Below are positions 14,810-22,944 of a stretch of 38,191 nucleotides of DNA, in pieces. This DNA comes from Hadarchaeum sp964343275 (GTDB lineage Archaea; Hadarchaeota; Hadarchaeia; Hadarchaeales; Hadarchaeaceae): contig CAYFIY010000012.1 in the NCBI GenBank assembly GCA_964343275.1, positions 1 to 38,191 of the forward strand. The letters run 5' to 3'. The position numbers and the translations under genes were made by a program. Under the pieces are notes generated by a model, which was not told where the DNA came from, did not search any database, and worked only from the letters and a program-made list of their open reading frames with translations. Every line of letters begins with the position of its first letter. Positions within the stretch are counted from its first letter, which is position 1.

Positions 14810-15808
14810 ATGGAGAAAATCAGCTTCAGGCGGTTGCCGACAGTGTTGAGGGCCCAAGAGCTGATCGACATGGCTTTCGGGGGGGCGGCAAAGACATCAC
14901 CCAAAGTTAGAGGCCCGCCCCGCGTGGTGGCCATAGAGCGAGAGCGGAGGCGCATAACTATGGCGGCCTCGTCAATACACGATCGGTTGTCTAAGTCAGT
15001 GGTCGATTTTCCCTCCCTGCTCAATCTCCCTCCCTTTTATCGGGATCTGGCGGACGCAATTATCGGTATAGATCGGCTGAGGAAGTCACTCGGAGCCGTT
15101 GACGGCACTGCGAGAATCGTCAATAAACTGAAGCGCGAACACCTTCGACAACTTCGATATGCTAGGACTCCGAAAGAGGCGGCAGTGATACGGAGGCGAG
15201 CGTACGGAAGGATTTCTTCGGTAGTAACAAAGGTAGACGACCAGTTGGTATTTCTGAGTGAGGTGGCGAAGAGGCTTTCCAACCTGCCGTCGGTTTACGT
15301 CGACATGACGACCATAGTTATCGCGGGATACCCCAACGTAGGAAAATCCACTTTGTTGCTCGCGCTGACGGGTTCGGCTCCCAAGATCGCCCACTATCCC
15401 TTTACCACCACAGGGCTGCAACTTGGTTATTTCAAATACAGTCACCAGAAATATCAGGTGATCGATACTCCTGGGCTGTTGGACAGGCAGCTGGAGAAGA
15501 GAAACCCCATAGAGCGCCAGGCTATATCTGCCCTCAGGCACCTCGCCAAGATTATCGTATTCGTCCTGGACGTATCAGAGACATGTGGTTATGAGTTGAG
15601 GGACCAGTTTCATTTGCTCGAGGACATCGAGAAGATGTTTGTCGATATCAACGTACTGGTGGTGGTTAACAAGGAAGATTTGTTGGACGAGGAACAAATG
15701 CGCCAGGTGCTCGATGTGCGACCGGCTGCCCTGTTTATAACCGCCACGACGGAGGAGGGAGTCGAGGATTTGCTAGAGGAGATAATTCTACCTAAAAATG
15801 CCGGCTAA
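14810..15808 (+). CDS. NOG1-type GTP-binding protein (ribosome assembly)
   Basis: 332 residues from ATG 14810; an ATG at 14786 is also open. The NOG1 helical N-terminal domain (about 1-150) begins FRRLPTVLRAQELID, as in family members. The GTPase domain has G1 GYPNVGKST, G2 YPFTTTG, G3 DTPGL and G4 NKED. NOG1/Obg-type GTPases bind pre-50S (60S in eukaryotes) subunits. The protein is cytosolic. It follows the SpoIIM-like gene closely, with no promoter seen between them. Confidence 0.9.
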   Translation: MEKISFRRLPTVLRAQELIDMAFGGAAKTSPKVRGPPRVVAIERERRRITMAASSIHDRLSKSVVDFPSLLNLPPFYRDLADAIIGIDRLRKSLGAVDGTARIVNKLKREHLRQLRYARTPKEAAVIRRRAYGRISSVVTKVDDQLVFLSEVAKRLSNLPSVYVDMTTIVIAGYPNVGKSTLLLALTGSAPKIAHYPFTTTGLQLGYFKYSHQKYQVIDTPGLLDRQLEKRNPIERQAISALRHLAKIIVFVLDVSETCGYELRDQFHLLEDIEKMFVDINVLVVVNKEDLLDEEQMRQVLDVRPAALFITATTEEGVEDLLEEIILPKNAG

Positions 15809-15896
15809 CTCTCTGAGAGTAACATAGTTAGTATCAAAATTAAGTCTAAATGGCTAATCATTTAAACAAGTCCAAGTAATTGATGTTGTGATTTAT

Positions 15897-16964
15897 ATGA
15901 ATGAAGAAATGACATCGTTAGAGAGATTGTCGGCTATCTTGAGCCGTAGGAAAAAAGAGGTCGACCGTATTCCAGCGATGAACTCTGTAGGTACCTACAC
16001 TCGTGGAGCCATGGATGCTTTCGATGCTCACTGGCCGGATTCCAACAGAGATCCAGAAAAGATGGCTAGGTTGGCAGCGGGGCTTCATAAGCTTGCCGGC
16101 CTGGATAACGTGACCCTGCCGTTCGAGCTGACCCTTGAGGCTGAGATATTCGGTGCCCCTCTGCAGTTTTTCGAGGGCAAGGTGAAGTGGCCCACGGTCA
16201 AGGGATTTATTGCCCATACCGTCTCCGACCTGAAATTTCCAGAAGATATTTCAAAGGCAGGAAGGGTCCCTGTGGTGGTTGAGGCAATCAAGATGCTCAA
16301 GAAAGAGTTCGAGGGGAAGGTTCCGATAATAGCATACGTGAACTGCCCATTTACCAGTATCAGCAGCTACCTAGTGGAACCCGTCGAATTTTTGAAGTCC
16401 GTGAAGCGCGAACCAGAGAAAATCCACGAGTTCTACAAACAAACATACCCCTACTACGCGGAGATCGCGAACGCCTACAAAGAAGCTGGAGCGGACGTGA
16501 TCACCTTCAGGGAGGAGGGCGCTTCGCTCGATAACATTGCACCCAAGCACTTCGACGAGTTCGTTAAGCCATACCTGACAGAGTTGATCAAACTCACCAA
16601 GCCGCCGAGAATACTTCACATCTGCGGCCAGTGCGTGACCGGGGACGGAAAAGCTGATGTCGTGGGGAAATTCATGGAGTGTGGGGCAGAGGCCATCACC
16701 ATAGACGAAAGAACCCCCATAGATCTAGCGCGGGACGTCGTCGACAAGGCGAATCCTGGCTATCCCATAGGTGGGAACATTGCTTCCATGATATTCAACG
16801 AGGGTCCGGACGAAAGGATCGAGGAGGCCGTGAAAAAGGCCATCGACGGTGGCGTGGACATGGTCTGTCCGGGCTGCGATTTCTGGCTGGAGACGCCCAC
16901 GGATAACGTGAAGACGTTTGTGAATGCCGTCAAAAAGTTCGGAACTCCCCCCACCGCGATATAG
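15897..16964 (+). CDS. UroD-fold corrinoid methyltransferase, MtaA/MtbA/CmuA or O-demethylase (MtoB/MtvB) type, copy 1
   Basis: 355 residues from ATG 15897, which has GTGAT ahead (GTG 15888 and ATG 15909 are alternatives). It is a uroporphyrinogen decarboxylase-fold TIM barrel, but without heme-pathway context. Putative zinc ligands, numbered from GTG 15888, are E209, E224 and H244 (spacing E-X14-E-X19-H), with C246 two after H244 and C330 in the CPGC motif. MtaA/MtbA use H-x-C...C to bind zinc and coenzyme M; acetogen O-demethylases were reported to use E-X14-E-X20-H. Both patterns overlap in this protein. It heads an operon with an MtrH homologue, a second UroD-type enzyme, a corrinoid protein and its activator. 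I infer that it is the methyl-donor-specific (MT I) enzyme for the corrinoid protein at 19082. Confidence 0.85.
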   Translation: MNEEMTSLERLSAILSRRKKEVDRIPAMNSVGTYTRGAMDAFDAHWPDSNRDPEKMARLAAGLHKLAGLDNVTLPFELTLEAEIFGAPLQFFEGKVKWPTVKGFIAHTVSDLKFPEDISKAGRVPVVVEAIKMLKKEFEGKVPIIAYVNCPFTSISSYLVEPVEFLKSVKREPEKIHEFYKQTYPYYAEIANAYKEAGADVITFREEGASLDNIAPKHFDEFVKPYLTELIKLTKPPRILHICGQCVTGDGKADVVGKFMECGAEAITIDERTPIDLARDVVDKANPGYPIGGNIASMIFNEGPDERIEEAVKKAIDGGVDMVCPGCDFWLETPTDNVKTFVNAVKKFGTPPTAI

Positions 16965-16988
16965 GGGATAATAGGGGGGGGTTATGGT

Positions 16989-17948
16989 TTGTTAAAGTTT
17001 AAAGCTCCGCAAAAGATCATCGAAATAGGCGGAGTTAAGATTGGGGGTCAGCCTGGAGAACTTCCCATAACTCTGATTGGTACCATCTTCTATGAAAAAC
17101 ATGAGATAGTGAAAGATCCTCAGAATGGGGTCTTCGACAAGAGAAAAGCCGAAGAACTCATAAAGAAACAGGACGAACTCTCGGAGACTACTGGCATTCC
17201 CTGCCTTTTCGATGTTGTGTGCATCTCCATCGAGTCGGCACAAAAATACATCGACTTCGTGGCGGGAGTCACGGACGCGCCAATTTCAATCGACATCATG
17301 AAACCCCAGCTCAAGAGCAAGGTGATAAACTACGTGGGCGAGGTTGGTCTGTCGGACAGGATTCTCTACAATAGTCTCTACCTGCCCATTAGAGAGGACG
17401 AGATCAACGCCCTTAAAGACGCGAGGATAAAGGCTTCCGTGTTGCTCGCGTACAACGTGAGGGACCGTACGCCCGCTGGCGTCCTGTCTCTACTGAAAGG
17501 AACCGATGAGAAGAAAGGGCTGTTAAATGTGGCCGGGGAGGCAGGAATAGAGAAGCCATTAGTGGATACCACTATCTTCACCTACATCCCCAGCATAGGG
17601 GTGGGAGCCAAGGCCTGCTCTCTAGTGAAGGACGAGCTTGGGGTTCCAGTCGGCGGCGCTCCCGGGAACGCGACCACCGTATGGACCAAGACCAAGGAAT
17701 GGGGCATGGACATTTACAAGGCCTGCGAGGCGGCCTCCGAGGTGGTGCCCGTAGTTTGGGGCTGCGACTTCTTGCTATATGGGGTAATCGAATCAGCTCC
17801 TTGGATATTCCCGGCTTGTGCGGCGGCCGACGCCATGGTTTCCGCGGCAGCCAGGACGGAATTCGGGACCAAGGCCCTGACCAAGAAAAGCCCGCTGTAT
17901 AAGCTGTTCCCTGAGTTCATCGAAAAGCTTGAAAAGGCCGCCCTTTAA
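16989..17948 (+). CDS. mtrH: MtrH-family methyltransferase (methyl-corrinoid:tetrahydromethanopterin; MtoA-like)
   Basis: 319 residues from TTG 16989, eight bases after a G-rich ribosome site; the ATG at 16984 is out of frame. The sequence is MtrH-like throughout: FEIGGVKIGGQPGE-type start, TIFYEKHEIV, CIDVVC-like segment (PCLFDVVCISIES), the pterin-binding barrel strands PISIDIMKPQ and RILYNSLY, and the GGAPGNATT loop. In methanogens MtrH moves methyl between H4MPT and the corrinoid of the Mtr membrane complex. Stand-alone homologues next to soluble corrinoid proteins (MtoA, MtvA, MtgA) pass methyl groups to the pterin. No other Mtr subunit is present here, so the second role is favoured. 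It lies between the two UroD-type genes. Confidence 0.92.
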   Translation: MLKFKAPQKIIEIGGVKIGGQPGELPITLIGTIFYEKHEIVKDPQNGVFDKRKAEELIKKQDELSETTGIPCLFDVVCISIESAQKYIDFVAGVTDAPISIDIMKPQLKSKVINYVGEVGLSDRILYNSLYLPIREDEINALKDARIKASVLLAYNVRDRTPAGVLSLLKGTDEKKGLLNVAGEAGIEKPLVDTTIFTYIPSIGVGAKACSLVKDELGVPVGGAPGNATTVWTKTKEWGMDIYKACEAASEVVPVVWGCDFLLYGVIESAPWIFPACAAADAMVSAAARTEFGTKALTKKSPLYKLFPEFIEKLEKAAL

Positions 17949-17966
17949 ATTAAGTAGAGCGATGTT

Positions 17967-19022
17967 ATGATTGAAATGAATTCGTACGAGAGGGTAATGG
18001 CTGTTTTGGGCGGAAAGAAGGAGACCATCGATAGACTGCCATGCATGAACTCCGCAAGCGTCTCCACCACAGATTTCATGAAGACTTTCAATGCATCCTG
18101 GCCGGCTGCTCACAAGGACGCCGAGAAGATGGCCAAGTTAGGCTCCGCCGCCCACAGGGTGTGCGGCTTGGATAACGTGTCGGTTCCGTTCAGCATGACC
18201 GTTGAGGCCGAGATTCTGGGCGCCGTTATAAACTACCATGAGGGCGCCGTGAAATGGCCGTCTATCACGGAATTCAGTATCAAGGACCCGTCCGACCTTA
18301 AATTTCCTGACGATGTCTCGAAGGCCGGGACCGTCCCAGTAATAACTAAGGCCATCGCGATCCTGAAGAAAGAGTTCGAGGGGAAGGTTCCGATAAACGC
18401 CTACATGGTCCCGCCTTTCACCGCCATCAGCAGTTACCTGGTGGACAGCATATCATTCCTGAAATGTATAAGGACCTCACCGGATACCATTCATCAGTAC
18501 TGCAGGGATACCCTGGACGTTTTCGTGGAAATGGCCACCCTGTACAGGGATGCGGGGGCCGACGTGATAACCTTCCACGAGATGGGTGCCTCCAACGACA
18601 ATATCTCGCCGCAGCACTTTAATGACTTTGTCAAGCCCTACCTACAGGAGATGATTAAGCGTCTGAACATGCCAATTATCTTAAACATATGCGGCTCGGC
18701 GGTGAGGATAGTTGACAAGATGGCGGAATGCGGCGCCAACGCCATAGCCGTGGACGAGAGGACCCCCATCAAGGATGCCAGGGCCGCGGTGGACAAGGTC
18801 AAGCCGGGATTTCCTGTAATCGGCAATCTGCCGGCCTTCGCTCTGATACACCAAGGCCCCGTGGAGAGAATCAGGGAGGCAGTCAAGAAGGGCATAGATG
18901 ATGGTGTCGATGTTGTGGCCTCGGGCTGCGACTTCTGGCTGGAGACCCCGACAGAGCACATAAAGGCGCTCGTGGACGCGACTGCCGAATTTGGCAAACG
19001 TTCTCATCAAAAATTTATATAA
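17967..19022 (+). CDS. UroD-fold corrinoid methyltransferase, copy 2, with altered metal ligands
   Basis: 351 residues, about the same length as copy 1 and clearly its paralogue (shared KFP-DD/ED-SKAG, KKEFEGKVPI, FVKPYL, DERTPI and GCDFWLETPT segments). At the positions of copy 1's E209, E224 and H244 it has E205, D220 and N240; the H-x-C becomes N-I-C242, while C321 in SGCDFWLE remains. Zinc binding is therefore expected to be weaker or different. It could accept another methyl donor, or be a catalytically changed partner of copy 1. It sits 19 bases after the MtrH-like gene, and a TATA box for the next genes overlaps its stop codon. Confidence 0.85.
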   Translation: MIEMNSYERVMAVLGGKKETIDRLPCMNSASVSTTDFMKTFNASWPAAHKDAEKMAKLGSAAHRVCGLDNVSVPFSMTVEAEILGAVINYHEGAVKWPSITEFSIKDPSDLKFPDDVSKAGTVPVITKAIAILKKEFEGKVPINAYMVPPFTAISSYLVDSISFLKCIRTSPDTIHQYCRDTLDVFVEMATLYRDAGADVITFHEMGASNDNISPQHFNDFVKPYLQEMIKRLNMPIILNICGSAVRIVDKMAECGANAIAVDERTPIKDARAAVDKVKPGFPVIGNLPAFALIHQGPVERIREAVKKGIDDGVDVVASGCDFWLETPTEHIKALVDATAEFGKRSHQKFI

Positions 19023-19023
19023 A
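19014..19023 (+). promoter_or_regulatory. Internal TATA box before the corrinoid protein gene
   Basis: TTTATATAAA overlaps the stop codon of the second UroD-type gene and lies 59 bases before the ATG at 19082. With a start about 25 bases downstream the leader would be about 35 bases and would include the GGAGGT ribosome site at 19070-19075. This would let the corrinoid protein and activator be made at higher level than the upstream enzymes. Confidence 0.55.
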
Positions 19024-19081
19024 GTTATGTTATATTATTCATAGAGGTTAAAATTACAAAAAAAACAATGGAGGTTAAACT

Positions 19082-19807
19082 ATGGGTGTCGAAAAGAAAG
19101 AGGAAATATTGAAGAAGTTGACTGAGGCGGTCATCGATGGTGACGAGGGGAAATCCAAGGAGGGGGCGCAGGAGGCCTTGGACAATGGCATCAAGCCGTA
19201 TGAAGCCGTTATAAACGGACTCGCCGCCGGGATGAAAACTGTGGGGGATAGATACGAGTGTAAAGAATATTTTCTGCCTGACCTGCTTTTGTCCGCTGAT
19301 GCCATGTATGCAGGATTGAATATATTGACACCGCACATCAAAAAATCGGATTCGAAGTCGAAAGGAAAAGTGGTGCTGGGCGTAGTGGAAGGAGACGTCC
19401 ACGACATTGGAAAGAATATCGTCAAGATCATGCTCACCGCTTCCGGATACGAGGTGGTTGACTTGGGCAGGGATGTACCGACCGATAAATTTATCGACAA
19501 CGCAGAGAAGGAGGGCGCCCAGGTTGTGGCTATGTCCACTCTGATGACTCCGACTCTCATGTCCATGAAGGCTGTCGAGGACAAGCTCAAGGATACAGGG
19601 ATGAAGGACAAGGTCAAGACCATAGTGGGTGGCGGTCCAGTCAGCGAGGACTGGAGGGCCAAGATGGGTTCGGACGCCTACGGTAGGGACGCCCTTGAGG
19701 CCATCGACAAGGTCAAGCTTTTGATGGGGATGATCACCACTGCCGTCGATACAATGAAGGAAGAACTGAAGGAAGAAGAGAAAAAAGAGGAAAAGAAAGA
19801 GCAGTAA
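19082..19807 (+). CDS. Methyltransferase corrinoid protein (MtbC/MttC/MtoC type)
   Basis: 241 residues. An N-terminal helical cap domain (about 1-90) is followed by a B12-binding Rossmann domain. The base-off cobalamin motif D105-V-H107-D-I-G110, the S152-x-L154 segment and the GG loop at 183-185 are present; H107 should be the lower axial ligand of cobalt. The tail after residue 226 is a run of Glu and Lys, unusual for the family. The protein carries the methyl group between the donor-specific enzyme and the MtrH homologue. A strong GGAGGT ribosome site precedes it, and its stop overlaps the next gene's start (TAATG), which implies coupled translation with the activator. Confidence 0.95.
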   Translation: MGVEKKEEILKKLTEAVIDGDEGKSKEGAQEALDNGIKPYEAVINGLAAGMKTVGDRYECKEYFLPDLLLSADAMYAGLNILTPHIKKSDSKSKGKVVLGVVEGDVHDIGKNIVKIMLTASGYEVVDLGRDVPTDKFIDNAEKEGAQVVAMSTLMTPTLMSMKAVEDKLKDTGMKDKVKTIVGGGPVSEDWRAKMGSDAYGRDALEAIDKVKLLMGMITTAVDTMKEELKEEEKKEEKKEQ

Positions 19808-21735
19808 TGGTGAGTCATATCCCTGCGCCTGATGAGGTAGAGATTGTATTCCAGCCCTACGGGGCGAGGAAAAAGTTTCCAGCGGGTATAAACCTCTGGG
19901 AGGCTGCCAAGGCATTAGGGGTGGATATTTCTTCACTCTGTGCCGGAAAGGGAACTTGTGGGAAGTGTAAGGTCAAGCTGACCAAGGGGTTGGAGGGTCT
20001 GAGCCCACCAGGACAAAGGGAATTGAAGCACATCTCGGAAGACGAGATGAAGGTCAACATCAGGTTGGCGTGCCAGGCCAAGGTCATGAAGTCTGCCATA
20101 GTTTTCGTGCCAGAGAGGAGCAGGGTAGGGAAACAGAGGCTGCAAACGGAGGGAATGGAAATAGCTGTAGAGCCCAATCCTCTGGTCAAGAAAATTTTCG
20201 TCAAGGTAACCCCACCCACTCTCCACGATATGAGGGCGGATGAGGATAGGTTACTCGAAGCCCTGAAAGAGACGCACGGGCTCTCAAACATCAAGGTGGA
20301 TTTCGAAGTAGTACGGACCCTTCCCATCGTGCTCAGGAAAGGCAACTGGGAGGTAACGGTGGTCCTCTGGAAGGACGAGATCAGAGGCGTGGAGCCGGGT
20401 AACACCACTGAAAGATGCTTCGGCTTCGCATCCGACATCGGGACCACCAAGTTGGCGGGTTTCCTGATGGATCTCAACACCGGCAAGGTCATATCACTAG
20501 CCGCAAGGATGAACCCCCAGATTCCGCTCGGTGAGGACGTTATGTCCAGGATCACTCATGCTATGATGAACGGATGGGAGGCCGCTGTCGAGCTCCAGAA
20601 GGCGGTGATTGGTGGGCTCAACGAGATCATCGACGAGTGTTGCGAGAAGGCCAAGGTTAAAGTGGAGGAGATCTACGAGCTAAACTTCGTGGGCAACACC
20701 GCGATGCAGCTACTCTTCCTCGGGGTGTGGCCACAGTACGCGGCGCTCGCACCTTACCCTGCTGTTGTCAGGCGTGGGATGGACGTCCATGCCAACAAGC
20801 TGGGTCTGAAGTCCCACCCGAACGCAAACACCCACTTTTTGCCCGTGATCGGTGGTTTCGTGGGCGCTGACAACGTCGCGGTCGTGCTGGCCTCAAATAT
20901 GCTGGAAGCGGATGACATGACGCTTGCTATCGATATCGGGACCAACACTGAGATAGACCTAGGGAACAAGAATGGGATACTTTCCGACTCATGCGCGTCC
21001 GGACCGGCATTCGAGGGTATGGAAGTAAGGTTCGGCATGAGGGCCTCCACGGGGGCCATAGAGAGGATAAGCATTGATCCGGATTCGTTGGACATTTTCT
21101 ACCGTACCATAGGGGACGAGAAGCCTGTGGGCATCTGTGGGTCCGCACTGGTCGACGCCCCGGCCGAGATGTTCAAGTCTGGAATAATAAACACCAAGGG
21201 GGCATTCGTTCCGGAATTCGAGAAGAGGACCAAAAGGATTAGGAAGGGGCCACAGGGATGGGAGTATGTCGTGGCCTGGAAGGACGAGACTAACACCGAT
21301 ACAGACATCACGGTCACACAGGCTGACGTCAGGGAGCTGCAGAAGGCCAAGGCCGCCATGCACACTGGCGCCGAGATCCTGATGAGGCGAATGAACGTCA
21401 AGGAGGATGACATCGCTCATCTGGTCATCGCCGGGGCATTCGGGAACTATGTGGACCCGGAGAACGCCAGGATTCTAGGCATGTACCCTGAGATAGCCAT
21501 GGACAGGATAAAGTTCGTGGGTAATATCGCCGGCACGGGCTCCAGGATGAGCCTGATCTCGGAGGAGATGAGGGAATACGCTGAGAAAATCAGTAAGACG
21601 GTAAAGTACTTGGAGCTGGCGGTGGACCCTGACTTCCAGGACGAGTATATGAAGTCGTTCTACTTCCCGCACGCCAACCTGGACAGGTACCCGGTCACCA
21701 CCAAGCTGCTGCAGAAGCTGGGGCGGCTTCCGTAG
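19807..21735 (+). CDS. Reductive activator of corrinoid proteins (RACE/RamA-type ASKHA protein with [2Fe-2S] domain, MtoD-like)
   Basis: 642 residues. A [2Fe-2S] ferredoxin domain has C45, C51, C54 and C89 (C-X5-C-X2-C...C). A linker follows to about 200, then the ASKHA-type ATPase part (DUF4445): ASDIGTTKLAGF near 209-220, FVGNTAMQ, GGFVGADNVA and AIDIGTNTEI. Such proteins use ATP to return inactive Co(II) corrinoid to Co(I). Methanogen RamA uses two [4Fe-4S] clusters instead; this one has the acetogen/Mto-type [2Fe-2S] layout. Its start codon overlaps the corrinoid gene's stop. It is the last gene of the operon; the next gene is on the other strand. Confidence 0.93.
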   Translation: MVSHIPAPDEVEIVFQPYGARKKFPAGINLWEAAKALGVDISSLCAGKGTCGKCKVKLTKGLEGLSPPGQRELKHISEDEMKVNIRLACQAKVMKSAIVFVPERSRVGKQRLQTEGMEIAVEPNPLVKKIFVKVTPPTLHDMRADEDRLLEALKETHGLSNIKVDFEVVRTLPIVLRKGNWEVTVVLWKDEIRGVEPGNTTERCFGFASDIGTTKLAGFLMDLNTGKVISLAARMNPQIPLGEDVMSRITHAMMNGWEAAVELQKAVIGGLNEIIDECCEKAKVKVEEIYELNFVGNTAMQLLFLGVWPQYAALAPYPAVVRRGMDVHANKLGLKSHPNANTHFLPVIGGFVGADNVAVVLASNMLEADDMTLAIDIGTNTEIDLGNKNGILSDSCASGPAFEGMEVRFGMRASTGAIERISIDPDSLDIFYRTIGDEKPVGICGSALVDAPAEMFKSGIINTKGAFVPEFEKRTKRIRKGPQGWEYVVAWKDETNTDTDITVTQADVRELQKAKAAMHTGAEILMRRMNVKEDDIAHLVIAGAFGNYVDPENARILGMYPEIAMDRIKFVGNIAGTGSRMSLISEEMREYAEKISKTVKYLELAVDPDFQDEYMKSFYFPHANLDRYPVTTKLLQKLGRLP

Positions 21736-21849
21736 GGCATGCTCTATCGTACGGTCTAATAATAGTTCTGCACGTCGATGATCATCGGGCAGATATTGGT
21801 GGTTTGCAACAGATTCGGAACAGTGTCCTAGGCCATTATCTTGTCAGAA
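21736..21849. other. Convergent gene gap
   Basis: A 114-base gap between the ends of the activator gene and the minus-strand dehydrogenase gene. It has a short palindrome (GATGATCATC, about 21777) but no clear hairpin followed by T residues on either strand. Confidence 0.4.
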
Positions 21850-22944
21850 TTAATAGGCCATCTCGACTCTAATCTCGTCCACGATTGCGTCGGCCATCTC
21901 GTTGGTGCCGACTGCGGACGGATCATCACGGTTCGGTTTCATGTCATAGGTCACGGATTCACCTTTGGATATGACCCTGCTCACGGCATTTTCGAGCGTT
22001 TTGGCTGCATCGATTTCACCTAGGTGTCTGAGCATCAGCATTCCCGAGAGAATCGTCGCCGTAGGGTTAACCTTGTTCTTCCCCGCGTACTTTGGTGCGC
22101 TGCCGTGGGTAGGCTCGAACACCGTCGCATTATCCCCTATGTTGGCTCCCGGAACTACCCCTAGGCCTCCGACCAGCCCAGCACAGAGGTCGGATATTAT
22201 GTCCCCGTACAGGTTTGGCGTGACTATGACGTCGTAAAACTCAGGCTTCTGCACCAGTTGCATGCACATGTTGTCCACTATCCTGTCCTCAAACTGGATG
22301 TCTGAAAACTGTCTGGACACTTTTCTAGCCGACTCAAGAAACACTCCATCCGAGAATTTCATGATGTTGGCTTTGTGCACGGCCGTGACCTTTTTCCTGT
22401 CTCTCTCCCGCGCGTACTTGAAGGCGAACCTGACGATCCTCTCCGAGGCATAGGAGGATATAGGCTTGAGACTTATCCCGGAATTGGCGCGAATGTTTAC
22501 ATTCTTGTGATCTTTGACGAATTTGATGAACTCAGCTGCCTCAGGCGTCCGCGCCTCGTACTCAATACCTGCGTAGAGATCCTCATGGTTCTCCCTCACC
22601 ACCACCAGGTCCACGTCTGTGTATCTGGATCTTACCCCGGGATACCATTTGGTAGGCCTAAGACAGGCGTAGAGATCGAGGATTTTCCGCATCGCAACAT
22701 TCACGCTACGGAATCCGGTGCCGACGGGGGTGGTTATCGGTCCCTTCAGAGCCACCCCATTCTTCCTAATCGATTCAAGAACCCTATCTGGAAGTGGAGT
22801 CCCGTACTTGTTCATTACGTCCGCCCCAGCCTCCACAATTTCCCATTTTATTTTAACTCTCGTGGCCTCGATGCACTTCCTTGCTGCTGCAACGACCTCG
22901 GGGCCGGTCCCGTCGCCTGGTATGAGTGTGACTACCTGCCCCAT
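21850..22944 (-). CDS. Isocitrate/isopropylmalate dehydrogenase family; signatures of NADP isocitrate dehydrogenase
   Basis: 364 residues. The substrate helix reads GFRS80-V-N82-V-A-M-R86, matching the isocitrate-specific S-x-N-x-x-(L)-R set (E. coli S113, N115, R119); isopropylmalate enzymes have Leu/Glu there. In the cofactor loop HGSAPK285-Y286-AGKNKV292 corresponds to E. coli K344, Y345 and V351, which bind the 2'-phosphate of NADP; NAD enzymes have Asp-Ile. The metal Asp residues are in NLYGDIISD. The predicted reaction is isocitrate to 2-oxoglutarate, although homoisocitrate cannot be ruled out. The start overlaps the end of the small hydro-lyase subunit by 13 bases. It is the last gene of a four-gene minus-strand operon. 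Confidence 0.85.
   Translation of the reverse strand: MGQVVTLIPGDGTGPEVVAAARKCIEATRVKIKWEIVEAGADVMNKYGTPLPDRVLESIRKNGVALKGPITTPVGTGFRSVNVAMRKILDLYACLRPTKWYPGVRSRYTDVDLVVVRENHEDLYAGIEYEARTPEAAEFIKFVKDHKNVNIRANSGISLKPISSYASERIVRFAFKYARERDRKKVTAVHKANIMKFSDGVFLESARKVSRQFSDIQFEDRIVDNMCMQLVQKPEFYDVIVTPNLYGDIISDLCAGLVGGLGVVPGANIGDNATVFEPTHGSAPKYAGKNKVNPTATILSGMLMLRHLGEIDAAKTLENAVSRVISKGESVTYDMKPNRDDPSAVGTNEMADAIVDEIRVEMAY

Noticed and set aside
16989..17948. Part of a membrane Mtr complex
   Set aside because: No mtrA-G genes are present, and a soluble corrinoid protein lies two genes away.
15897..19022. The UroD-type genes as heme-pathway uroporphyrinogen decarboxylases (HemE)
   Set aside because: They sit in an operon with MtrH, corrinoid protein and RACE genes and carry the H-x-C...C-type or derived metal residues of methyltransferases.
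19025..19936. Long minus-strand open frame (303 codons) opposite the corrinoid gene
   Set aside because: It is the antisense of a clearly conserved corrinoid protein and has low-complexity Phe/Leu runs caused by the Glu/Lys-rich tail.
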